Positions 48,701 to 59,039 of a DNA stretch of 64,000 nt are shown in pieces. This stretch comes from Magnolia sinica (lineage: Eukaryota > Streptophyta > Magnoliopsida > Magnoliales > Magnoliaceae), in NCBI RefSeq assembly GCF_029962835.1, contig NC_080578.1, forward strand, positions 104,387,759-104,451,758. Reading direction: 5' to 3'. Numbering within the stretch: the stretch's first letter is position 1; each line of letters starts with the position of its first letter. A program made the translations under genes and the position numbers. Below the pieces are notes generated by a model. It had not been told where the DNA came from. It saw nothing but the letters and a program-made list of their open reading frames with translations, and made no database searches.

Positions 48701-51700
48701 TAAGTCTTGTATCCACGGTGAAAATGTGGCCGGAACCTGATGAACCCGTTGGATCTGATGCACGTTCTCTGCCACGTGGGATTGGTTGGATGTAGCCATA
48801 CCCTCGAAGGGTCTTGCAGTCAATCGCGAGTAGTTTTGTCGTTAATGCGCGTTGGAAATAGAAGTTTTGGCGACTCGTAATCTTGGGAAATGCTTTCGCG
48901 CGGAGAGATTGAAATTGCGATTCTCGAAACACGTGCTGTTTGCAACCCATGTGTGAGATAATAACCATTCATCAGGTGGGTCACACAAAATTACATGATC
49001 TCGTCTATAAAACAGGTTGGTGTAATGTTCTGGTGGGCCACATATGCATGACAAAAATGGACCGTTAGATGTAAATGAACATTGTTTTCGTTCAAGGAGG
49101 ATCAATCGGACACCTGATGAGTGTGGACCCGTCTGATTTTTCATCTAGGCCATGTTTACCGTGTGACCCACCTGATCAATGGTCGAGATCGTCTAGATCT
49201 ATAACATTTTGGCAAATGCTCTGCAAATGGCCTCTTTAAACTAACATTTATTTCTCTTTTTTTGGTTGAACAAGCATTTATTTCTCTTTTGAAATGCGCT
49301 TCTTCTTCTAGGAGAGTTATTTGAATACTCTGCTGGAATAGGAAGCTTGATACGCAGGCACTTGGAAATTGTACAAGTTGCATCTATTAACTCAATATAG
49401 CCCGTATCTAGAGACCGTGTGATGATCATGATCGTTGATTCACCGGTCCACATCTAGATACTTCTATCATTGGTCAGTCGAGGCCGGGTCCACTACAAAG
49501 CTTTGTGGGTTAAGCTCAACCTACAATGCAATAAGAGGAGCCCACTGTGATGTGTACATGACATCCAATCTGTCTATCATGTGGATCCCATCATGTCCTC
49601 TTTGTAACCCAGAAATCAGGTGAATCCAAAACTCATGTGGGCCACAATGCAGGAAACGGTTGGGATGTGGATGCCCACCAGTAAAATCCTTCAGATTGTG
49701 TGCTGGGGCTACCGTATTAAGTATATGCCATCCAATCCATCCATAAGATACACTCCAACGGATGAATGGACCTCGAAAATCAGGCCATTCCAACGTTCAG
49801 GTGGGCCATAACATATGATTTTAGAGGTTTTGGGCATGGTTTTACTAGGAGTGGCCCACCTGAGTCTGGATTTATACCAAATTTTGGTAATGAAGGAGAA
49901 AAAGAGTGACTACACATGATGGACGGATCAGATGTTGTTTCCACATTACAATGGGCCCCACATACTTCCTTGTAGGTCAGAATCACACAGCATACTTCAT
50001 GTCCGTCCAAAGTAGCACCTGGAATTTGATTTCCTAATCAGACCGTCCGCCAGTATGCCCAACAGGGAAACACATCGTCGACCCTCTATTTCATACCTTC
50101 ACACAAGGTGGCCCCAAACAAAAAATCATCAGCTCATATGGACGGTGGTGATTGCCGTATGTAAGCCCCAGCTTTTTTCTATGCCATCTCTCGTATCCAC
50201 GCGGCGGACAGACACATAGTCCGCCGCTTGTGATAGGCTTCTTCCGTTCAAACCCGTGTGGGGCCCACTGCTTCAACGATTTGGCCGGCATTAATAAATA
50301 GATTAAAAGAGAATAGGTGGGCCCCACTGCTTCAAGTGGCCATAAATAAATAAAATAGATCTGTAATAGGTTTCTTGTACGTATCATCGCACACCTTTTG
50401 TTACTTGTCCGAGACTTCATATTCTGTCTTTGTCATACGGAAAATCACACGTTAGCATTGTGATCAAAGCTTTTAGATGACACTTGGAACACTCCAATCA
50501 TCGATCTGGACTGTACATTCAATCCACGTCACCATTGACAGGCTAAGATGCACGAGTCAAGCCAATTGGATGATCCTAACCGCTCGATCAATTGCGTGCA
50601 AGTTTAGATAGTTATGGTTTGTCGGGTAAAAAGAAACCCGACGGGCCCAGCCTAGATTACTTGTGATTATAAATAGGCACTTTAATAAGCCAATGCCATC
50701 GAAGTTGGACTTTCTCACGAAATGACCCTTTGATCATTCCAAGGGTTAGGATCATCTGATCGGGGTGTGCTTTTGGACATGGTCTATTGGGAGTGGTATG
50801 GAATGAATGGACGGTCCATATTGAAGTATGCAACAGGTGTAGATGCTTGAACATTTTTATTATAGTTTGTAATTTAGATACAGCATGGATCTCGTTAGGC
50901 TAGATTAGGGTATGGCACATACGTGGGACGCAGCTTAGATGGTGACCCCAATACCAGCATGAGAGCTTGTATCAAATCTGTGGGCCCCACCATGATTTAT
51001 GTGTTTTATCCACACCGTCCATCCATTTTTCCAGATCTTTCTAGGGCATAAGGTCGAAAATGAGGCAGATCTGAAGCTCAGGTGGATCACACCATAGGGA
51101 ACAGTGGGGATTGAATACTTGCCATTAAAGCTTCTTACTAGCACATTGCAATGTTTATTTGCCATCCAAGCGGTTCATAAAGTCACGTAACCTGATAAAA
51201 CGGAAAACACAAATATCAGCTTAATCCAAAACTTGTGTACCCAAAAATGTTTTTAACAATAAATATTGAGTCGCCATTGTTTCTTATAGTGTGGTGCACT
51301 TTAGCTTTGTATCTGCCTAATTTTGGCTCGTGCCCTAAAATGAACAGGCAAGATGGAAGGATGGCATGAATAAAACACAAAAAACATGGTAGGCACACAA
51401 TGCTGTGACGCTATCTAGCTGATGTTAAGGTCACCAACCAAATCGCATCCTACACGTGGAGAGAGGAGGTGAGGGAAATGTTAGCCCACACCCTCCCTTA
51501 AATGTTATGCTTGAGTGTAGGCTGGTTGATTGTTAAAAGTCTCATGGCCTATTTGGATGACATGAGTTTTGAGATTAGGTTTGTATATTGAGTTGAGTTG
51601 GGTCGAGGTAAGCTAAGCTTAGCTTGACTCGTCCGTGTAGAACACAGAGCTTGAGCTTGAGCTTGCTTTCAAGCTTAATATTGAAACTTGGCTTGTTTGT

Positions 51701-54700
51701 CAAACCTTTTGAGGTGAGCTAGTGGATCGAGTAAAGGTGAGCTTACCTCGAGTTGGGTCAAGCCTGCTCCCACACTCAACTCAACCCAACCCAACATATC
51801 TGCCAATACCCAATCCGACCCAACCTAGCACCCACACCCAACCTAACCCATCTACTAGCACCCACACCTGACTCGACCTAGGACCCAACACCTAACCCGC
51901 ACCCGACTCAACCCAACACCCAACCCGCACCTGACTCAACCCAGCCACCCGACCCAACTAACCCAACCCCCAAATCAAATATTCAATTATATATATAATA
52001 TTAGATGAAGCTATGAAAGTACTTTATTATGAGTATGGATAGAAAGAGAGCCCAGGAGAGTGGCCGAGTGCAGGCCATATGACTGAGAGAAGTCGGGTAG
52101 ATGCTGAGTTGAGTTCGGGCGAGTGGGAGAGAGAGAGAGAGAGAGAGAGAGAGGTGCATTGGGTAAGGTAAATGGTAAGAAATGAACCAATAGTTTGTGA
52201 GAATTACCACCGACTTAGATGAGTTGAGATGCTTTGGTGTGGCATAGTTTCATAGGCCCCACCATGATATATGTATTATATCCACACCATCTATTCATTT
52301 TGCAAGATCATTTTATAAAAAGAGACAAATTAAGACATTCAAAATGAAAGTTGGCCATACCATAGAAAGTAGTGGATTAAATGTCTACCATTACAAACTT
52401 CCTGCAGCCCACACAAGTGCTGGATGAAGTTGATATTTGGAGTCATGCCCTACCATGTGGATATAACATATATTAGGCAAGTTACATTTTCATGCATGTA
52501 ATCATGTGAGTACATTACATGCATATAAAAAAAAAATTAAAGTTGCAAGAATGGTAGTAGTATTACATAAGGCTTTACTTCTTACTATTATGGTAGTGGT
52601 TATCATTACTCATTTACATGACATTACACCACATTACAGTAGATCCCAGTCATTCACACTATAATTAATTGATTTCCTAGGTGTCCCATAAAAAATAATA
52701 TCTGTAGTAGTTGAAGTCTTTTTCACGATTATAATTCTATGAAATTATATTTAAAATGAATGTTATCTAAGAAATTTCTTCTTTCAAAATAAATTCATTA
52801 GTAAAAATAAAAATGTAGTTTTAATATTATCCAATAAATTAAATAATAATTTTAATTTTTATCTTCCTGTCATACTTTGAATTTGCCAGGTTCTCTGAAT
52901 TACGACTGCAACAATGCGTCGGCTTTAGCTCCGGCTCCATCATCCTTACCGGACCACACTAATCATTCCATTATCGATCGTAAACATCTTACGACACTTA
53001 TCATTATTATCATCATTATCAGTATCACTGAAATATATGTACTAATGTTCGGTTTCACATGGTTGTATAGCATGCAAGTGGTCTTACTGCGGCGAAGGTA
53101 CATGCGTGAGAACGTCGCAATTCGGGCACCGTTGTGACTGTAAAGAAGGATTCACCAATATTCTCAATGTTACCAACTTCCCATGCTTTAGTGACTGTAA
53201 GAAAATTATTTCACTCCTTAAAATCTCTGCATCTGTATTGAATCAAGGGAAATGGTGGGGTGGGCCACCCCTACTCTACAAGTGACATGTCCTAAATTCC
53301 AATCACCAAAATAGTGCAGACTACTACTACCGTAGAGTGGTCATTTTCACATTGGTTAATCATCCTGATTTCTGGCTGATGGACATTTTTTTGTTGAATT
53401 TGGATCAGCCATTTTAGTTGTCCACCAATCATGAGAGAATTAGGATCATACACTTGGTGTGTTTTGGGATACCAACTGATCTAAAGTGGGTCCCACTATT
53501 TGGGTGGCTTGGATTTGATTTGAGTTACATGCTGTGAACAAGATGAAAGGCCCCTCAGCACCTAATCTCTCTGTTTATGTCATGCAAAACTCGGCCGCAT
53601 AGGCATTGTAAGATGAACTATCATAATGCTTTTGAGATTGGGTTGCAGGTGGAGTTGGAGCAGATTGTAAGACCCTTGGCATTGGAGTATCGAACCGATC
53701 ATCTTCTACGCCTAGTTTGTCCGAGAATGGTGGCGCATCAAACCAAGGTCAGTTGGGTGTGTGGTCATGATTTATTACAAACCTCGGCATTATAATTAAG
53801 TGGGATTGAGTTGTGTGGGCCCCACTTTAATGTTTTCACGACCATCATGCACACTATTCCTCTTTTGGCCTTGGGCCTAAAAATCAGCGTAGTCCATGAC
53901 TCGGGCTAAATGAATGGGAATACTTGAGAGGGCACACACATCTCACAGTGATGCATAAGTGAATGCTTTGTTTGGGAGCATGTATTTGATATACATTGGT
54001 AATTATTACGAAATTCATGTGAATTAGAATCATCAGTTGTATGTAGTAGTAATTGAAATCCGCTTTAAATCACTAGTTGTATTTGGTACTAATTGAAAGC
54101 CACTGGAATTCATATAAATATATTTGGTAACCTATATTTAATAATGTATTGGTGTAGAGATGGTAAGAAATAAAACCGTGACTTGCAAATCAGTGATAAT
54201 TAGATTCGGGGGAAATGGAATCACACAATTTTACATGAAATTTCAGCCCAAGGTGGGCCAATGCACCCTCCAAAGGAGCTTTTGAGGCTGAAACACAATG
54301 TCAATCCAAACTTCAAACACCAATATCATCTCTGGCTTGACAAAATAGGCACTTAAACATAAGCGGGGCAAAAGCCAAGTTGACTGAAAGCCGCTTTTGA
54401 GGAAGTGCATCCAAACAGGCCCTAACAGTGGCAATAAGCTGGTAGCCTGCCCGACCATGCTTTGGTCCGTGCTTGGACCAACTAGCTTAGCCCGTGGACT
54501 TTGGTCGAGCTTGGTCTGCCTAACTTTACATGCACACTACTATATACTACAACAATCCTTGCATAGACAATCCATCCATTGTTAATGTAACTGTTGATTT
54601 TATTCTTCTAAAATGTTTATTTCTTTATGCATATGTGGCCCACTTGATTAATGAATAGATCATGAATATTCAAGTAGGAAATAGGGATTTTATTAATTTT

Positions 54701-54852
54701 CTTGCCGTTTAGGTCGGTCTTTGAGACCGAAATCAAACACCAAGCTAATATTACTTCTTTTTTTCACCTTTTCAGATGGCTCTAGTCCTTTGAGAAATGC
54801 GGTTTGGTCGACTATCTTCGTGATTTCTTTAGCAATGGTTCCATTGCTTTAG
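45786..54852 (+). CDS. Secreted EGF-like protein, probable GPI-anchored surface protein
   Basis: Six exons: 45786-45891, 46982-47125, 52890-52979, 53071-53196, 53649-53747 and 54776-54852. They give 213 residues, with GT/AG at every junction and all five introns in phase 1. Residues 1 to about 23 form a signal peptide (MGLGVLISYLAASFLFIQP...). A Cys-rich module follows in exon 2 (CDAIECGKGTC ... CECNPGW ... PC), then a Ser/Pro-rich stretch with NxS/T sites (exon 3). Exon 4 holds a second module (CKWSYCGEGTC ... CDCKEGF ... PC) and exon 5 a Ser-rich stretch. The last exon gives a hydrophobic tail ending MVPLL, typical of a GPI signal. I recall plant proteins of the same layout and motifs, annotated as EGF-like or Notch-like, of unknown function. 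Intron 2 is 5.8 kb and repeat-filled. The phase pattern and the continuous homology make the model strong; the biochemical role is unknown. Confidence 0.88.
46008..46482. repeat. Fold-back element in intron 1 of the EGF-like gene
   Basis: The left arm (GAAGAATGCTCACATGCGCA ... GTCATGGGCACAGAATCTGA) is mirrored by the right arm (AATTTTGTGTCCATGACAGG ... GAGCA...AGCATTCCTC). A related single arm lies at about 55765-55915. CA/TG-rich throughout. Confidence 0.7.
46483..46880. repeat. TATG/CATG-rich simple-sequence region in intron 1
   Basis: Degenerate repeats of ATGTATGTATG and ACACATGCATG. No coding sequence supported. Confidence 0.6.
48070..48423. repeat. FB1 fold-back repeat in intron 2
   Basis: Left end ATGGGGCCCACCTCGTTGTA, right end ATCAAGGTGGGCCCCACAGT. 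Confidence 0.75.
49535..49968. repeat. FB1 fold-back repeat in intron 2
   Basis: Left end GAGGAGCCCACTGTGATGTG, right end ATTACAATGGGCCCCACATA. The interior is more diverged from the consensus than other copies. Confidence 0.65.
50978..51400. repeat. FB1 fold-back repeat in intron 2
   Basis: Left end TCTGTGGGCCCCACCATGAT followed by TATCCACACCGTCCATCCAT, one of the best preserved left ends. The right end (AACATGGTAGGCACACAATG) is eroded. Confidence 0.7.
51560..51965. repeat. CAACCCAACCC-type degenerate repeat
   Basis: Dense ACCCAACCC/CCCGACTCAACCC motifs, preceded by GAGCTTGAGCTTG. Similar low-complexity blocks occur at 33120-33850, 55920-56110 and 58640-58920. Confidence 0.65.
52124..52154. 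repeat. (GA)n microsatellite
   Basis: About 15 GA units inside intron 2 of the EGF-like gene. Confidence 0.95.
52252..52480. repeat. FB1 fragment in intron 2
   Basis: Left half only (GGCCCCACCATGATATATGT), ending in unrelated AT-rich sequence. Confidence 0.6.
53197..53648. other. Intron 4 of the EGF-like gene
   Basis: AT-rich with short GTGGG/CCCAC-bearing repeat fragments; nothing else seen. The acceptor TTGCAG|GT precedes exon 5. Confidence 0.6.
53748..54775. other. Intron 5 of the EGF-like gene, with MITE-like remnants
   Basis: A block from about 54240 to 54422 ends GAAGTGCATCCAAACAGGCC, a motif type typical of hAT-like MITE ends; its left partner (AATGCACCCTCCAAAGG) is weak. An AT-rich repeat with AATTCATGTGAATTAGAAT lies at 53970-54130. 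No coding sequence. Confidence 0.5.
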
Positions 54853-55006
54853 AATACACAGTATCAGCACTAGATATCTCCTTTATTCGGACATAGCTTT
54901 AGACCGAGACAGATTTTATATTATGATTTTCTATCATTCCTATTTGATATTTTCATGTGAAATTCAGTTTGAAAGAAAAATCTGTTTTGTAATATTTTGT
55001 GTAGTA

Positions 55007-55012
55007 AATAAA
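55007..55012 (+). terminator. Candidate polyadenylation signal of the EGF-like gene
   Basis: AATAAA about 155 bases after the stop codon at 54852, in a T-rich setting (TTTTGTAATATTTTGTG upstream). A cleavage site is not identifiable by eye. Confidence 0.5.
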
Positions 55013-55019
55013 ATTTATT

Positions 55020-58000
55020 GAGTGTCTTCTATGTTCAATCACTCTTTTGTTTAGCCAACAAATTGTATATGTGGGGTCCATCTTCCAGTGATCTGGATCA
55101 TTTGCATGGTGGGTCTCCCATTAGATGGATTTGGAACCTTGTAATGTGGATTGCTAGTTGTGTGTGCCATTAAAAGAAGGTGGCGATGATAACTTAGTGG
55201 GAGAGAGAGCGTGCGGTGGATATTGTCTATGCATAAACATATAGTTCAAAATAAACCGTCCAAATCATGGGGTCCACTTTTGATGGGTAATAAACCGATA
55301 AATAAAATGAAATTGCATCTTAAATGGCATATTGGTGGACGTATGATGGACGTGTTCTTAGTATTTTAGTTCCAATTCTTAGAAATTACATTTCTTTTCC
55401 AAACATAGTTCAAAATTGTAATGGAACCAACATAGTTCAAAATTTGAACCGAAAACGGTGTTTCTAGGGATTACTTATTGAGGTCTGCTCTTCTACCAGT
55501 CATTCTAGAATAAGTTTATTTTACAAGGGCTGCATGTGGGGCCTACTTTTTTATGTGTATAGCATCCAACCTGTACAACAATGTTCGCCCTACCATGAAA
55601 ATTGGATACCCCAAGATCCAACCAACCTGGGCCAGCTTGTCAATTTAAGGGTTTCGGAATGGCTGTTCATTGCTTTTGGTATGGCCTTTTTAATTATTGG
55701 GCAGGCTTATTTTTAGGGCTTCCCATAATTGTGTTGGGACTGTCTTTAATGTGTGTGTTGAATGGCGCACGTACACACATATAGGCATGCGTGCACACTT
55801 GCGCACCTTTGCACACGTGTTATGGGCGTCCAATCTGAATGGTCTATGTGATGCGGCATCACATGAAACCCCAAGGTACCAATTTTCACCCTGATCTAAA
55901 ACTCTGGTCCATGTTGGGCTCATGCCCAACTAAAAAATTTTCAGGTCGGGCTTGGGCTTGGGCTTGCAACGCTAGGTCCATGTCAATTCGGCTTGGGCTT
56001 AGGCTTGCTATGCTGGGTCCATGTCGGTTCAGCTCAGGCTTGGGTTTGCTATGCTAGTGCAAGCAGGTTTAGCCCAGGCTTGGGCTTTGGGTCTTAAGTG
56101 ACATGTTGGGTCTGAGCCATTCGCAACCCATTCCCACCCCTTAATTTTATTTGATTATAATTAAGCATCTAAAAAGAGAAAAATAGTACAAATTGATACA
56201 ATTATCATTTTATTAGAGAGAAATACCACATAGAATGATGTATCATAACTTTACAATTACCACTTTATTTCACTAATTTAAAAATATTTAAAATAAATAA
56301 CTTATTTAACCACGAAAATTATTAATTTTTATAATTACAAATTTTCTAATTAAATATTTAGTATGCAATATTTTAAGACTATTTAAATTTCAGCATTTTA
56401 AAATTATTGAAGCTTCAAACACTTTAAAATCCCAGTACCTATTTAATAGTTGTAAATCTGTTGGCAAATATTTTAAATCTTTTTATGCATTTTTAAAATT
56501 TTAAAATTAAATGTATGTTAAAATATTTAATAGATTATGTCGTTTCTTAGTAAGTAGACAAACATAATTGAATTCCACACAGTTATTAGGTAGAATTTCT
56601 GATAGAGAAATTATACGCCGTCAAAACAGAGGGCCCCTTATAGATATATGTGCAACATCAATATATCGTATGGTGGGCTATCTTAGAGTATATGCCATTC
56701 AACCCGTTCATAAATCTCATGAAGTGGCCATAATTATGATATGATACCCTAAAAATTAAGCATATACAATCATTATATAAACCGGCCTACAAAAAATTGT
56801 GGATGATAATTTAAAATAGAAAGCAGTGGACAATAATCTAAAATACACTAAAATCACATGTGCCGCGCATGATGTTGGATAGCCCTCAATTTTTAACCAT
56901 TCAACTTTTATAACATGTGACCCTGTTGAACAGGTTTGATGCCAATACACACAATTGGTGGGGCCCACCTGTAGAACTCACAAAATAAATTTATAGCATT
57001 TCATTAAACCACACACAATTTAATATCCAAAGTTCTTTTTTAAGGATGTTGGACCCTAATTTGTAAGGACATGGAGTGAATATTTGAGATGGATATCATC
57101 TACAGCATCTATACTCGGCCTGTAAAACACCCATTCTCTGTGGGCCATCATATTTTCTATGGTAATCCAGTCCGTCCATAAGTTGCAAAGTTAGATTTAG
57201 GTGTTTAGACCAAAAAATCAACCATGTTCACAACTCACACAGGCCACAATAGAGGAAAAAATGGAGATGCATGCTTCTTATTCAAGTTTCATTGACTAGC
57301 ATGAAGAGAAGGTATCAAAATCAGCTTGATCCTAAACTCAGATGGGCCACACCATGTAAACTTAAAGGTTTTGGGAGTAATTTTATGGCCTATTTGGGAT
57401 CATGGAATCCGTTTGTATTACATGGATAATGTGATGAATATCCAATGATAATTTCTATCATTCTATGGGTCACAATATAAAATAAGAATTAAAAAATAAG
57501 GGTATGTTTGGATAGCAAGTGAAATCTTTTAAAACGTTAAACAACTCTCATTTTGTTTCTTGGATTAGAGAATTTTGACCATTGATAAAAGAAATGATTA
57601 TTGGTGGAATCCATGCACTTAGAACATGTCCTCATCATTTATGTTTGTTCTTGAGTTAAATCTTTTGTATGTGCGATGAACATAAGGGTCACCATGTCGA
57701 GTATGTAAAATTAATTGTCCATCGCGTGCATTAAGATCATCCAGGTCAATAACTCAGGTGGGCCACATCACAAGAAATAATAGAGATGGAATACCAACCA
57801 TAGGTTTGTGTGTGGGGCACCATTGTGTGTATCTTTTATTGGACCTAGACGAAGGAAATGTATAAAGCGTGATCCAAAACAAACAAATTTGGGTTGAAAT
57901 TCTTTTTTATTTTTTTATTAGTTTTATTATTTTTATTATTTTTATTTTTAGTGTACAGAAAGTGTTATAGGTATTGTATGGATAGATGTGGTAGCTTTGT

Positions 58001-58048
58001 GGGGAGCAAATTAGGTGCGCCTCTGCCTCACTAACATAAATGCAACCT
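55020..58048. other. Gene-free stretch with scattered repeats
   Basis: It contains a single arm of the intron 1 fold-back family (55765-55915), a GGGCTTGGGCTTG-rich degenerate repeat (55920-56110), AT-rich DNA (56130-56600), decayed fold-back fragments (about 56640-56990 and 57130-57400) and TTATTTTTATT runs (57905-57950). No exon is recognised. Confidence 0.5.
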
Positions 58049-58612
58049 TGACCATAGGGCCACTTTGATGTATGAATTGTATAGCCATGCTATCCATCTG
58101 TTTTTTCAAGTCATTTTAAGTGAGTGAGCCCAAAAATGAAGCATATCAAAATCTCAAGTAGACCACAGCATAGAGAGTGACCACTAAAAACTTATTACAA
58201 GCCACAAAAGCTTTGGATCAAGATATTTATTTATTTTTCCTTTTACCCATGTATGTGCAACCGTATCAATATTGGATCAAGATATTTATTTATTTTTCCT
58301 TTCATCCATGTATGTGCAACCGTATCAATAGATTCGATGACAAATAAACATTATGGTGGGTATTAAAGTGAGCTGTGGGAAAAATTTTAAAGGTGGGCAT
58401 TTGATCGATGTTGTTTCATGTGGTGTGGTCCACCTGAGATTTGGGTATTAAAGTGGGCTGTAGAAAACTTTAATGGTGGCCATTTAATCACTACTATTTC
58501 ATATGGTGTGGTCGACCTGGGATTTGGATATGCTTCGTTCTTCGGCATGAGCTTGAAAAAAACAGACTGATAGGTTGGATATACAAAATATACATTAAGG
58601 TGGGGCCTATGG
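58049..58612. repeat. FB1 copy with two internal tandem duplications
   Basis: FB1 sequence (left CCACTTTGATGTATGAATTG, right ACATTAAGGTGGGGCC). Inside, a segment of about 57 bases with GGATCAAGATATTTATTTAT is doubled (58216 and 58273), and a segment of about 110 bases with GGGTATTAAAGTG...TGTGGTGTGGTC-like sequence is doubled (58357-58445 and 58443-58520). Confidence 0.65.
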
Positions 58613-58639
58613 TCAGCGCCGCACCTAATCCACTCCCGA

Positions 58640-58920
58640 TTTTGTGTACTTCAGCCCAAGTCTGGCCCGAGGCAAGACAGGCCTGGAAGCCCGACAGTCC
58701 AGCCCGGCCCATTGACACCACTACTACATAAGGTACGGTTCTTCCATTGGAGGGGTACAAATGGGTCAGGTTGACCCAATGGGTCATAGGACCCGAACGG
58801 TGGAATGTGGGCTTGGGTCTAAAATTTAGACCAATGGAACGGGTCCGGGTCCAAAATGTTCGGCTCGAATTAGTAAACAAGTCGGGTCCTCGTAAATTTA
58901 ACCCGACCCGACCCGCACCG
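58640..58920. repeat. GGCCCGA/ACCCGACCCG-rich degenerate repeat upstream of the PITH gene
   Basis: Dense AACCCGACCCGACCCG-like and GGGTCCGGGTCC-like motifs, similar in type to the degenerate blocks at 33120-33850 and 51560-51965. It lies within 120-400 bases of the PITH start codon. Confidence 0.55.
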
Positions 58921-58985
58921 AAATCCGGAGAAAAAGTGATTTCTCCTGATTTCAACGAGATAAAAGGAGAAAGGATTTAGCAATT

Positions 58986-58991
<6 letters not shown>

Positions 58992-59019
<28 letters not shown>

Positions 59020-59020
59020 C
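58992..59020 (+). promoter_or_regulatory. (CT)n tract in the leader of the PITH gene
   Basis: About 14 CT units end 20 bases before the ATG at 59040, similar in position to the CT tract before the EGF-like gene. Probable 5' UTR. Confidence 0.55.
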
Positions 59021-59039
59021 TGCCTGCAACTGCTCCGCC

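Larger units (their letters stand above)
47126..52889. other. Intron 2 of the EGF-like gene (5.8 kb, repeat-filled)
   Basis: Holds three near-full FB1 copies (48070-48423, 49535-49968, 50978-51400), an FB1 fragment (52252-52480), an ACACAGGCACTT-family fragment (about 49305-49400), a CAACCCAACCC-rich degenerate repeat (51560-51960), a (GA)n run (52124-52154) and AT-rich DNA up to the acceptor. No other gene is supported inside it. Confidence 0.75.

Noticed and set aside
58494-58955. 153-codon open frame on the - strand
   Set aside because: It covers an FB1 repeat and a GGGTCC-type degenerate repeat; the translation reflects the repeat, not a protein.
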